This document shows, piece by piece, positions 33,301-44,838 of a stretch of 64,000 bases of DNA (positions within the stretch are counted from its first letter, which is position 1; each line of letters starts with the position of its first letter). Position numbers and translations under genes: made by a program. Below the pieces are notes generated by a model. It saw nothing but the letters and a program-made list of their open reading frames with translations, was not told where the DNA came from and ran no database searches. The stretch is from NCBI GenBank assembly GCA_903772945.1, contig CAICTM010000026.1:115382-179381 (forward strand). The letters run 5' to 3'. The stretch is from Seminavis robusta. Its lineage: Eukaryota; Bacillariophyta; Bacillariophyceae; Naviculales; Naviculaceae.

Positions 33301-35951
33301 TCATTGGCGATACAGTTTCCTTTGGTATTCTAAACTGAACGCCTCACTGTCATGGGCATGATCTCTGTAGCTGTCTTGCTCGGCAGCTGCATCGAGGATC
33401 ATCTGCTGCTCTGGTTGGGTTATATTTTGCAAGTTTTCATTCACAACGTTGTCGTCTTCTTTGTCCGTGTCTGAATAGGAGACACAGATGCAAATGGCGA
33501 ATGCTGAAAGAACCCAGACCCAGACCGGTACGTTTTGAAACGCGGTTTTGTGCTCTTCCTCGTCATCCGTTTCCGGGGGCAAGGTCATCAATGGTACACT
33601 GGCTGGTGCTGCCTGAGGCGCAACAGTGGCCTGAGGTGCAACAGTGACATTCGAAGCAACGGTGGCATTCGAAGCAACCGTGTTTGAAGGGGATGTGGTA
33701 TTCAACGAAGTGCTGTTTGCAGATTGTGGAGTCGTCGATGGTGCAATTGTAGTGCTTGTCTGATTGAGATTCGCCGCGGACGACGTGTTGGCGTTCGGGT
33801 CGATTGACGTACCGGTAGGAACACTGGTTGCTACCGGAAGTGGATCGCCGGTAAAGCCGGCCTCGCCAATCGAAGAAGGCAAAGCTGATGGTTCGTTTGT
33901 CATTGCCAATGTGGGCATAGTCGATGCCCGGCTAGGCTGGTCTGTTGTCGGCAATTCGGAAGGCACCGGCGATGGTTCTGCAGCTGTCGGGCTAAGTGTC
34001 GGGGTAAGCGTCGGTGTAGTTGTTGTGGGAGTGAGTGTGGGAGTGAGTGTTGGAGTCTCCGTTGTTGGAAGCGGTGTGGGCCGCCTAGTAAGTTGTGGTG
34101 AGGCTGTGATTGCTGGCAATGTAGCTAGGTTCAACGATTCACTCAGAAGAGCGACTCCGTTCACTCGGGATATTGTTGCTGCAATGGCTCCACTATTCAT
34201 AACGTGCCATATCGCCCTTCTCATGATACCCTGAACTACCTCACTGTCCATCCCCTCAGTGTAGGCTGTCATGGTCCCGCTGATTACAAAGCACGGTTCG
34301 GTGGTTTTATCCGTACAGTCGACTGAGCGTCCACAAAGATTCGCAATCGGTGAGTAAATGCGTCATGAAAACAAAAGAAACGATGTCAAGTAAGTGTCAT
34401 TCAAACTTACATCCCCTGAGCACGAAATCGGCTGGTTTGGCGCTGAGCCCCACAAATTCCCCCGCATTGCTCCCCTGCCTGGCTGTTGTCGATGGTGACG
34501 TCCTGCAACTAGTAAAACATACTGGAATGAGGAAATCGAGCAATGTGATTTCGAGATCGTCCAGAATAACTCCATTCATTTGCGTTTCTGTGGTTCCCGG
34601 CGATGCTTCCACTTGATAAAAGAAGAAAACACCGGTTTGATCCCCACTATTCACGTCGCCAAAATGTCCATCTTCGTCCGACAGACAATCCAAGCTGGAC
34701 GTCGCTTCGTTGGTTGATTGTGTTGTCGCTGCTGTGGCTGTGATGCTCTCAACCGGCATCGGTGACCCAATCATCACGGGTGTGAAAGTCTTCACGTCCG
34801 GCTGTTGAACTGCAGGCGCTGTCCTCCCACTGTTACTGTTGGGTCTAGCAAAAGGGGAAGCAGCCGGTGGTCTGGAAGGCGCTGGTCGCACCATTGGAGT
34901 CCACGATGGTCGCGACTGTGGGTTTGCTGTACGATTGATTCAAAGACGAAACAGTCCAGGGGAAAGGATAAGTTCACAGAATCGAAAGCGCATAAACAAA
35001 TTTTGGTTACAATCCATGCAATAAACATACCTCCTTGATCACCAGGGAGTCTTCGTTGTAGAACTGGATCACTACGTGTCCCTTTGCGAAAGCCTTTCTC
35101 GTGTTGAGTTGTAGTATTCTCAGATTGCTTTGCCAAACCTTGCTGATTGTTCGTAATTGTTGTTGCGTTTCTGGTGATGTGATCAGTTGTGTATTGGAAT
35201 GGAAACTTCTGCTTGGATTCCTCTTGTTTCGCAAATGACGGTGTCCAAGGGAGTTCAGACTGCCAGCTTGCTGAACGAACAAGTGGATAGATGAAACATA
35301 ATAGATGATCAGACACCTGCACAAACGCGCACAAATTCCACAACAAAGTCAATCAATCAACCCTGTGAACCACCTACCTGCTTCCAAGGTATCCCCACCA
35401 TCACGTTGTTGCCGTTTCCCTCGACCATTCTCCACGTCCCTAAGAAACTGGTTGTTGCTGATGATTGCCGGAACTTCTTCCCGCGACCCTGCTACCGCCT
35501 CATGGTTGTGGGTTCGCAGTCTTGGTCTTATGCCTCTGTTTTTGTCGCTTCCATGGAAACCTGCATCAGTTTCTTCTTTTGATATTCGACTGGAATGAAC
35601 CTTCCCCTTCCCAGAACTACCACGGTGGTTGTTCTCTGGTAGCTGATCAGCAGGACTCGGTACATCGAGTGATATAAGCAGCGAAGTCGCATGGGTATCC
35701 TTCCCATTGGATAATCGGCGGGATAGCGATGGCATTACGTTGCCACGGCACCCTTTTAGTTCGGGGTCTTGGCCCAATCCCATAAGCAGCAGCACCGCTA
35801 CCAACATCATGGTCCACAACAGCATCCTCAGGACACGACACTCTTCCAGCGCCGTCCTTTGGGAGCGACCTTTGATCCCTGACGAACTCTCCTCCAAGTC
35901 GACAACGATTGGCGAGAAGGATGGAGCGTACTCTTGGTCTAATGAACCCAA
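33301..35951 (-). CDS. PT-rich type I membrane protein, surface-family member 1
   Basis: Four exons on the minus strand: 35951-35378, 35270-35031, 34926-34411, 34322-33301; 783 aa. All junctions are in phase (G|CA, G|CA, T|TC). A hydrophobic segment MLLWTMMLVAVLLLMGLG lies at residue 43 onward, so either the true start is that Met or there is a 42-residue cytosolic lead. RRLSNGKD follows. The family ectodomain is in exon 3 and the start of exon 4: Cys, then FFFYQVEASPGTT, LLDFLIPVCFTSC, KPADFVLRG, and after the intron FDCTDKTTEPCFVISGTMTAYT. A PT/ST-rich stalk follows, then the helix VPVWVWVLSAFAICICV and a short acidic cytosolic tail. No known family was recognised; relatives lie at 44839, 47840 (minus), 52452 and 54634. 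Function unknown; a cell-surface or wall-associated role is inferred. Confidence 0.7.
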
Positions 35952-36467
35952 TAAACGAGATTAATCTGGGGCTACCACCATCGTCAACAAGACAAGATCA
36001 GGAATTGGTGGATGTATTGTCCCAAATACCAGTGGCTCCAATCAATGGGAAACGAACTTGGCTGCATGCGCTGCTGGGACGGCCTTGCCTCAAGAGGCCA
36101 CGTTCCCTCCAAAAAGGATTTAAATGACAATGGTCAAGAAATAGAGGCCCTCTCTAAAAGACTCATGATTTATGATTTATCCCAGCAAAATTTACCCAAA
36201 TTTTAGCCTCTCACTTTTTGCGTCAGTTTTAAAGTTGATAGAGATCGCAACCTGGCCAGACCTATGAGCCATAGCTAGTAGCAGCTAGCTAGAGCTAGAC
36301 TAGCCAGAGCAATACATGTAGCTGTGGTAGCTTTCACCGCCTTAGCCCTCCGGTAACGATAGCTTCTAAAGACGTAACCCAGTAGCAAAGATCATAGATC
36401 TACGCTAGCGTTCCCCAACACCATCTGAAATCCCCGTCCTTCACTTGGCTCAGCGCAACCCTTTCTT
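35952..36467. other. Intergenic spacer
   Basis: A gap of 516 bp with several AGCTAGCTAGAGCTAGA-type motifs at 36275-36305. No gene recognised. Confidence 0.55.
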
Positions 36468-39400
36468 TCACGACTTTCTTCCTTTCCGCTCCCTCGCTTT
36501 CCTGTCTGGATCATCGTCCATGTGATTCCGGAGTTCTTTCACCAGATTTGCTGGGTCTCTCCTCGATGTACGTCGACGACTGGGATGAAACGTTTGCGGA
36601 TGATGGGAAGATGACTTGAGAAATTTCAACTCTGAGCTTTTTTTATGAAGAGCAATAGTCCATGGGTGGCTTTTACCAAAGACACGTTCTCGAATCCCAC
36701 AAGCTTTCTCGATAAGATCTTCGGCATGCTTGAAGTCTCCCATAGCCTGACTTAGGGGCGCTATCAAAACAAACGACTCAGCCAGCAACGGGTGGTCTCG
36801 TTCAAAGATAGCTTCCCTGATCGCAAGGGCCCTCTTGTGCATACTCATTGCTTCGTCAAAGCGAGGCGGACCTCGAGCGAAAAGCAGCGAGCCAAGGCTA
36901 TGCAAAGACAAAGACACAGTTGGATGAATCTTCCCCAGAACAGTCTCCTCCATGTCAAGGCACCGGGTCATGAACCCTTCCGCCGAGTCGAATTTCCCCA
37001 TAGCACAGAGCACAGAACCCATACTTCCGTAGATTGCAGCTTTTCGGAGGTCTTTTCCCTCGGATGTTGCTTCGTGAGACAGCTTGAGTGCTTCTTCAAA
37101 CTCAGAGAGGGCTGAGGAGTATACGCCTTTTTCATGTAGCAGAATGCCAATGCATCTCTTTGAGTCTGCAACGTCGGGATGGTGCGAGCCGAACCGAGAT
37201 ACTCGGATTTCTTTACCCTTCAGCAATGCCGTCATTGCGGAATCAAAGTCACCCTTGGCTTGCAGAGCCAATCCCATTTTATGGTAGCCAACTGCAGTAT
37301 CCGGATGCTCGTCACCAAGAATAGACTCAATAGTATCAAGAGCCTCTTGATACTCACGTATCCCATCCTCAAAGGACCCTTTCTCCAAAAGAACATCGCC
37401 TCGAGCCTGAAGAATGGATGCCTTCTCCAGCCCATTCGTACCGGCGACACTTTTGTTCAATGTCGCAGCAGCCAACTGAAGCGTCGAGAGAGCTTCATCG
37501 AATTTGCCAGTTGCCTGATGAACCCGTGCAATGTTCTTGAGTGATATAGTGGTTTCAACTGAACTTTGCTGACTGGCATTGCTTTGGCGGATCCGAAGCG
37601 AGGAGCGATATTCCTCAAACGCACCCCTGTATTCTGCTTTGTGAAAAAGTGCACTTCCAATGTTGTCATGTTCAGTTGCGACGTCCAAGCTAGGAGACTT
37701 CTTGCTTTTTTTGTAAATTGCGAGAGCTTTGCGATGGAACTTCAAAGCCAAATCATAGTTTCCTTGGATACAAAGTAGCACACCAAAGGAAGTGTAGACC
37801 GTCGCGGCTTGGAGATGGTCCTTGTCAAGTGAAGAATGAACAATCGAGAGAGACTTCTCGAATTCTGATGCAGCCTCCTTGTACTTGCCCATGGACTTCA
37901 AAACACAGCCGAGGTGGCAATGCGATTCTGCTGTGGCGGACGACCTTTTTCCCAAGACTGATTCTCTCACTGTCAAAGATTTTGTTTGCATGTTAAGTGC
38001 AGACTCGTGCTCTCCATTGCGTTCGAACAGAAGTCCAATGTCGGTACAAAACGTAGCATAGGCTAGTCGATCGTTGCGCTTCTTGTCTCCCTGACCAAGC
38101 ATCGAGTAGAGCACGTCGCGATGTCGAACGTGGCCAACCTGTTGCCATGTAGCCACCGTCTCGGCTATGGCACCTCCAAGCCACTGGCGCATGAGTTCGT
38201 TGACGAAACGATTGATGACAGCGTAACCCGGGCGCTCTCCAATCATTTCCAGAATTGCCGCGCGATCTTTGTCGACAGAAGCCTGCGCATTTTGTACTCT
38301 GGTTTTACTCAGCACGTCATAAAATGCATCAAGGTTTCCCGATTCTTTCTTACCGAACAAGGCGTGCTCAAGAGAGTTCCGCTGCGACGGCGGCATGACC
38401 AATGATACGTTGCAGCCAATTCGATGCGCAGTAAAGATCTCGAAAATGCACCAGATGCGTTCGAGATAAGTTGGTCTGTACCAGGGAGTCATCATGGCCA
38501 GGATGTGACCAATGGAAGCAACCCGGTCGCCAAAGATTGTGAAGAAGTCAGCAGTGTCCAGCGTCCCTGAGAGCTCGAGCTCCGACTGCTTCACGACGCG
38601 CCATTGATTCACGCAGAGGAAGCAGATCCAAACATATGTACGTTTCGGATTCTTCTTGTTTGCTTTGCAAAATGAGTCCAAAGTGTCAATAATATCACCA
38701 ACCGAGTACCTGTAAAAGCGCGTGACACTTTGAGAACATTGCAGCCGACCAAGCAAACAACAGTATTTTTTCTTACTTCCACGAATATGATAGCATATAG
38801 TTGGCAGAGCCTACATTGTCAGCACCCCCTTTACAAGCGTGAACGTAGGATGAACCAAGCTCACCCGAAAGGGGGCAAACTGTGCCCTCTCCTTTCTGAC
38901 GAATGAATCCGGGAGGACCACGAAGGTCTTCTATTTCGTAAATTGAGTTTGACTTTCCATAGCCAGCTGCGCAAAGGTCTTTAATGAAAGCAGTCTTCAG
39001 GTGGTAGACACTCACTGCCATCGTGCTCAGTTTCTTTACACGGGCTTGGGTTTCCTCGACCTTTGATTCAATTTCACTCAACATGACATCATCTTTTCCG
39101 TAGATATCTTTTCGTACCTCTTTGCATTGCTGCAGATTGCTTAGAACCATATCGGGTTTCCCCTGTGATTCATGTTTTGCTGCCAAGGCGTATAAGGCAC
39201 TAGCTTTGAGCAACCTCGCCTCGTCGTGAAGATGCCGTTTCTCTGCAACAATCTCTTGGAATTCAGTGATTCGGCAAGTCGGCAGGTTTTCGCATGTTTG
39301 TAGGGCCGACAACGTGCTGCGAATACCCATCAAGGTCTTGTGTGCAGCTTCAAGGCTTGCTTGTGATGTGTGTGGACCTGGTGCCCCATAGTCATGATAT

Positions 39401-41115
39401 CCGAGACATTTCCTGTACTCGTCCAGGAGCCAGAAATGCTTCTTGTCGGCAAGACTAAACCAAGATGGAATGTGATGTGCTTTGTTTTCAAGACAGTTCT
39501 CATGCCTGGCACACTTCAATAGTAGTTCCGTGGACTGAACGAAGGGATGACAGCGCCCCAGAAGCTTGGTTTGAACCTCGACAATACTCTGGTGATCCGC
39601 CTGAGCATGTGCCTCGGATCCCTTCAACCATTCAAGAATCACTATCTGAGTCCAAACAATTGTCGTGACTAGGTGGTCCAAACCCATCACCTCTTTGAAA
39701 TGCCTGAGACACCGTCGATGTTCCAACAGCGCACTATCGAAGTCTTGTTCCAAAAAGCGGTTCAATCCGAGTGCATAGACCTTGCCGGCCTTATCAAGTG
39801 CCTTGGTCTTTTCTCCTTCATATTCTTGAACCAGTCCATATTTGAAGGGTACGTACATTTGCTCCGCCTCTTCGAATCGTCCTCGGTTAAAGAGGCAGCA
39901 CGCCGATCGAAATGATGCCAGTTCCTGTTCGTTCTTCCTTGGTTCCACCGAGGCGTTATCAGTACTCACGGCGGTGCTTACATGTGATCCTCGATTGTTG
40001 TAATTTTTGACTAGATTGGAAATGTTGCTCTGCAGCGCCTGCAAGTGTCGAGCTTCTCTGAGGCTTGGCGAATGTCTAGCTGTCGTGTGGTGTTTCCTAT
40101 GGCGACGTGTGTGCATTTGCTGTGCTTTGTCCAAGATCTTCTGACAGAGATCCTGACATACCAAGGAAAGAACGCCCAGGTCTTCCAGATTCAGTTCTTG
40201 CTGCTTCCTTTCAAGCAACCGTTTTGTCATGACCACGCAGATCCTTGCACTGGCCACGGCAGCAACATCATGCTGGTGTTCTAGTCCTAGTGCTGCGCAA
40301 AAACCCTGCCGCAACCGCAAAAACTCGTTTGAGGAAAGTGCCCCGCTGTGGTGATCGTGGACGATGGAGAACAGGGCACACAATTTGCTGGCGCATGCAT
40401 TGGCTGTTGCGGCACACTGCTGGCTGCAGAGAAAAAAATTGCAGATCAGGCAGCAAAAGCCTTGGTGTTGCTTTTCTGAATCCTGCCTATGGAGGCCATA
40501 TTTCCTCTTGACCTTATCTGTTGGCATCATTGTGCGCATGCACATCCAGCAAAAGTGAAACTCGGAATAGAGTCCATCGAGCATTGCTAAGGACTTGATG
40601 GTTCGTTTGCTACAAGGAAGAAGCACGTGCGGTCCCAGGGGGCAACATTTGGTTGAATTCGTATCTTCTTCTGTAGTGGGAAGTTGTGTCGATTCGACTG
40701 ATGCGGAATTGTATTCAGTGTATAGTTCCTCCATTTTCCTGCAAACTCCCGCCAAAAGTTCAGAGTGGCCTGGTCCCAGAAAAGGAAAGATGTGATTCAC
40801 CCAGATGTCTCGCCTCTGGAAGAGAAGCGGATCAGGTGAGGTAGAGTAGTTTGTTGTGGGTTGTTTGGAATCTTCATCGTCATTATCAATCAAAGCTAGC
40901 AGGTCATTTAGAATGCTAACCTGGTTCATCTGACTCTCGACAAGCTTTCGAATGTCAGCTTTCAGGCTATGGACGACGAAGGCCGGATCATCACGATTGG
41001 TGACAAAGGAAAATACATTTCCAACATTCGCAGCGATCAGCTCGTTGGCAGCAACAGCCTTTTGCATCGAAGCGACCACATCGTCTGTGCACGTGATTGG
41101 ATCGACGTCTGCCAT
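36468..41115 (-). CDS. TIR-like/TPR protein with N-terminal Cys-rich finger
   Basis: Exon 1 is 41115-38777 and exon 2 is 38709-36468 on the minus strand; 1526 aa, joined AA|G through a 67-bp intron. The join completes YSWKYSVGDIIDTLDSF, followed by YVWICFLCVNQ and a W-Y-R-P/ERIWCIFE segment. This is a TIR-like fold core widely seen in diatom TPR proteins (recognised by pattern; not searched). Before it, residues about 190-270 hold paired cysteines (FCWMCM, CCLICNFFLCSQQC, later C and H), resembling a degenerate MYND-type finger. From about residue 1000 to 1490 there are at least ten TPR/kinesin-light-chain-like repeats of 42 residues (for example YKEAASEFEKSLSI, YDLALKFHRKALAI, FDEAMSMHKRALAI). 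The C-terminus is basic (RKARERKGRKS). A signalling or scaffold role is likely; no ATPase domain is present. Confidence 0.78.
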
Positions 41116-41575
41116 AGTAGCGTCTAGCTAGCTCTAGATCATCATCTAACATTAATGGATGGAAGCTGTGAAGTGATGCATGATATATTCAGTTGGTTTT
41201 CTGTCGATTGTGCTTTTGTGGGGTTGTGGGAAAAGATTCGAAAGTCGCAAAGAACCAGTGGACGAGTGTGTAACTTTAGATAGTGACGTGACACTCTATG
41301 CGGTAATGGTGCGGAAAGTGTGTGAGGCTCCAAGGAGATCTCAGCCAGCTGAGTTATTAATAGTAGTCTAGCTAGCTAGCTGAAGGAAAAGCAAAGCAGT
41401 TTGATGCCAATTAGACATTTTTGCTGTACAGTGTACTAGCTAGCTGGCTAGAGACTACTAGCTACTAGCTATCTACTTACATGTACCACACGTAGCTAGT
41501 CTACTGGTCGGTACCCTTGCTCCAACTAGTACCTGTATATTATTGGTCCAGCTAGAATGATTACCTCATTGCGCA

Positions 41576-41746
41576 ATGGCATGTGCACAAGGACAAGCCA
41601 GAATGTTCAACAACAACATGCAAGAAGATAAACAGAGGAACGCAACTACCACGGCAGCAGAGAGGCAACAAAAATCATGGGGATTTAAGAATGCCGTGGT
41701 TGGGGGGGGAATAGTTGGAGGGTATATTCGGGTACTAAAATTCTAA
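41576..41746 (+). CDS. Candidate 56-aa protein with Gly-rich hydrophobic end
   Basis: ATG at 41576, TAA at 41744-41746. The first 38 residues are polar (Gln/Asn/Thr/Arg-rich), then SWGFKNAVVGGGIVGGYI forms a short Gly-rich hydrophobic segment. The frame stays open again from the CAG at 41749 to a GTAAGC at 41860, through a good ATG at 41806, which could mean a further exon. The apparent GT...AG gap of 28 nt is too short for normal splicing, so the two pieces are not joined here. No homologue was recognised. Confidence 0.25.
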   Translation: MACAQGQARMFNNNMQEDKQRNATTTAAERQQKSWGFKNAVVGGGIVGGYIRVLKF

Positions 41747-42261
41747 CAGACATCACCAAACTCTTCTCACTCTTCAATAAAAGCTGGTGCACGAGCAAAC
41801 TGCACAATGAAGATTAACAGCTTCGATCGGTGGATCCAGCAATCGTTGACTATTACAAGGTAAGCGGCCTATTATCAAAACAAAGATTGGCGGAAATGGC
41901 CCGTATCCTACATTCACGAGTATCCAACCAACCTTGCATATATCTGAGGTATGTTTATCAAACCTAGAGCGATGGCTCCTATTGATCGATCAATATGGTC
42001 TCTTCTAATGAATGCATCTGAGACCTGAATGTAAGATACGAATCTATAAGGTACCTTATCAAACCTGAGGGTAAGGTTAACCCTACAATACAGATCCGTA
42101 ACCACCCTTCACTCTCTGCAAGGTAACCTTGTGGATTGACATCAAAGAGTGAAACAAACCTGGACCTAGCTCTGCTATTGATTCATAAGTTGTCTATCTA
42201 ATGGAAGGAATGATCTATTGGTTGGTATCGGCTTTCTATTATCTTACTAGTTTAGTTACAT

Positions 42262-42450
42262 CTATCTTTCGAAAGAGGTCGGTCGTCGACTTGTCAACTT
42301 AGCCAATCCACCAAGTCCTTGACGACCGACTTGTGCATGCAGGAAAATTGATACCGACAGAGGAATCACCACCAAAACACTAGGAAATAACACTGGAGGG
42401 ATGAATCCAGTAGTAGGATCCACTCTCTTGTGTGTTGTTGGCTCGCTCAT
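42262..42450 (-). CDS. Candidate 62-aa small membrane protein
   Basis: ATG at 42450 with an in-frame TGA just upstream, so this Met would be the start. A hydrophobic segment (FIPPVLFPSVLVVIPLSVSI) lies at residues 16-35, flanked by a polar N-terminus and a basic C-terminus, as in small single-pass organelle proteins. No family was recognised, and chance cannot be excluded at this length. Confidence 0.3.
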   Translation of the reverse strand: MSEPTTHKRVDPTTGFIPPVLFPSVLVVIPLSVSIFLHAQVGRQGLGGLAKLTSRRPTSFER

Positions 42451-42659
42451 GTTCCCTTTTCAATGACTTGACGACAATCTACTCCGTTCAGACTGTTGCT
42501 AGGGCTGGAGTTAACAGTCTCCTCTGTATCGGTAGCCTCTCTTCTCGTTGTTATCCGGAGCGATCGTTCATTCGAAAATGACTCGACAATGGATTTCCTT
42601 GGCCGTCAGCAGTGATAGAATAGAAAATAAGGAATAGATATAGTTTTCTCTTCTATTCT

Positions 42660-43145
42660 GATACTACAGACGACCGGAGACTTACCCTTGTTTTTCAAAT
42701 TGCATCAACTTGGCCGCCATGAGCTGAGAACTGACTGTCATCCCATGGTCCATAGGATTCAATGAGAGATGGCTTTTGAATCTGCACCGGAGAAGGACGG
42801 CTTGAGTGATGCTTGATAGAAAAGGTGCAGCGATTCGACTCGAATAATTAAAACAACTCACCTGTTGACGGCCGAGAACTGAATGCCTGCCCATGGCTGG
42901 TCCATAGAATGAATGAGGGATGGCTTTCGAATCTACACCTTCAACAAACACTCTTGATACTAGGCTTACCTCGATTCAATAGATCGATTTAACTAAGGCC
43001 GATTGGAGTGCATGAGGATAAAGCACTCACCATTGTTGTCAGTCAAGCTGATATTTCTCTCCTGTTTACCATAGGAATTCAATGAGGGAGAGAATTCAGT
43101 GCTGCGCCTTCAATAATAACACACTTGATAATAGACTTACCCGTA
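42660..43145 (-). repeat. Three diverged copies of an exon-intron-like module
   Basis: Read on the minus strand, the module is built on a TATCAAG...TTGAAGGxGxAGA block, then a CTCATTxAxTCCTATGG block, and ends at CAG/AAG/ATG followed by GTGAGT or GTAAGT. Copies are centred near 42770, 42920 and 43080. Similarity is patchy, with a conserved core of about 45 bp. It could be duplicated exons of an unrecognised intron-rich or non-coding gene. Confidence 0.5.
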
Positions 43146-43849
43146 ATAGTAGTAATAGTAGTAGTACTAGTAGCGATCAGCCGCTCCTCCACTCCACCAT
43201 TGTGTTGCTATTGTTGTGGTGGATGAGTGAGGGGGCGGGCTGCTTTGGAGTGTGCGTCTTGTCAACTGTCCTGATAGGGATGACATCACATTCAACCAAC
43301 TTTCTTTGTCCTATTTTCTGTCTTGTGGTTGCTTCAATTAGGAAAGCATCTATCCCTTCAGCTGTCTCTTCAGTGGTGCTTTTTTTCCGTGGGGAATATG
43401 GTTGGTCCCTAAAATGGTACTATTAATAGTACGTCTGCAGCACTGTAAAGTTTTCAATGGAACCTCCAATTCCGTTACCAGATGTAGATCACCCCATAGC
43501 TTTTTCTTCCCATAGCTTTTTCACATCGGATCCCATGCTATTTGTCATGTCTACTTGAATCTGTGTAAGCAGCAATAGGCGTGGGCTTTACCATGGCTGT
43601 GCCAACCAGTTCAAAAGCCTCCGTATACCTGATTGAAAAATTGGTCCTGCCACTGATGTTTTGATAGTGGAGCTCTGCCAAAAAATGTTTTAACTAGCCC
43701 CCTTTGAAACCCCCATCATTAAGTCGCGAGGAAACCTCACGGATTACCAGAGAGGTCCGGTACGGTAAAGGTACCACTACCTGGTACCGTACAGTACTGT
43801 ACGGTTTCCTCACCAAAATGATCGAGACCATGCAAAATCCACACTGGGC

Positions 43850-44041
43850 ATGAACGGTGCCATTCCGTCCGCCTCTGCTACAAGCTCAATGACTGCAAAA
43901 ACTGGACCGCCTCCGACGGACAACTATGCATACAATCGAATCAATCTAACCCACTTGGAGCGCGTTCAGAGTAGAAGCTGCCCAAGTCACCCGCAAGGAT
44001 TCGATTCGCCAACCGCCAGCAAGTTCTTCAAGAATTCCTGA
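43850..44041 (+). CDS. Candidate 63-aa protein
   Basis: ATG at 43850, stop at 44039-44041. The composition is Ser/Thr/Pro-rich with TGPPPTDNYAYNRINLTHLE in the middle. It has coding-like codon use but no recognised family, and lies between palindromic spacers. Low confidence. Confidence 0.2.
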   Translation: MNGAIPSASATSSMTAKTGPPPTDNYAYNRINLTHLERVQSRSCPSHPQGFDSPTASKFFKNS

Positions 44042-44838
44042 CCTTTCAGGCAACAGTGAAGCCCTAACCAAACTAACTACCCACGGGAGCCATTGAGGAA
44101 ACTTTAAATTCAAGGCCTAAAGATGACATTTCGTTTTCGCCCAGCTTTCACCTATTGACCAATGGGCAATCTCCATAGTACTGATTTCTATCCCCTTTCT
44201 GCAAAGTTCTGGCTGCTCTCGTATGTCCACTCTTCTAGGTATCAATCCAGGTTTTGAAATTCTCCTTCCCTCTCTTTGAAACTTCCCTGAAATTGTAACT
44301 GATGAGCATTTCCATATAGCATATCGGAAGCACCCAACCTCAAGTGCATCCATCAGTGTTGCCCCAAACTTCTTGTTGGGAGCTTTCACAGGGCTGATGG
44401 TGCAGTGTGGTGATGGATCTCCTTCTGATAAAGAACCGGATATCGATACCTAGACTACCGTACCGGTGCAGTGTACGATGTATGCATATTAATTTTTTAA
44501 AAATACAGTACTAGTACTGGTACACACGTCAGCAGCGGCCCATGCCCAACACCAGATAATAAATAGTGCAAGCATGGCAAGCTAAGACGGTCCCCCGGTG
44601 TCTTAGTAATTAGGACCGTCGCAAAGTGGCTCATTTTTTCCAATCCACCCAACTAACTTTGTTCTTCCAAAAAATGGAATTTTGTGGACCAGGGCAGCAT
44701 TTTCAATGCGAGCATGTCCATTCCACATGGCTTTCATGGTGGATAGCTTTGTCAGAACAAAAGGCGGCATGGCATGAATCCATTGCATCGGTCGTTTCAC
44801 ATCAAACTCTTGCTATAGAGCGTCATCTGTTCATCACC

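Larger units (their letters stand above)
41116..44838. other. Long gene-poor spacer with exon-like repeats and palindromes
   Basis: About 3.7 kb. Contains dense CTAGCTAGC/ACTAGCTA motifs at 41365-41480, candidate small genes listed separately, a threefold module at 42660-43145, and a GTACCGTACAGTACTGTACGG palindrome at 43783-43803. No conserved gene was recognised. Confidence 0.5.
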
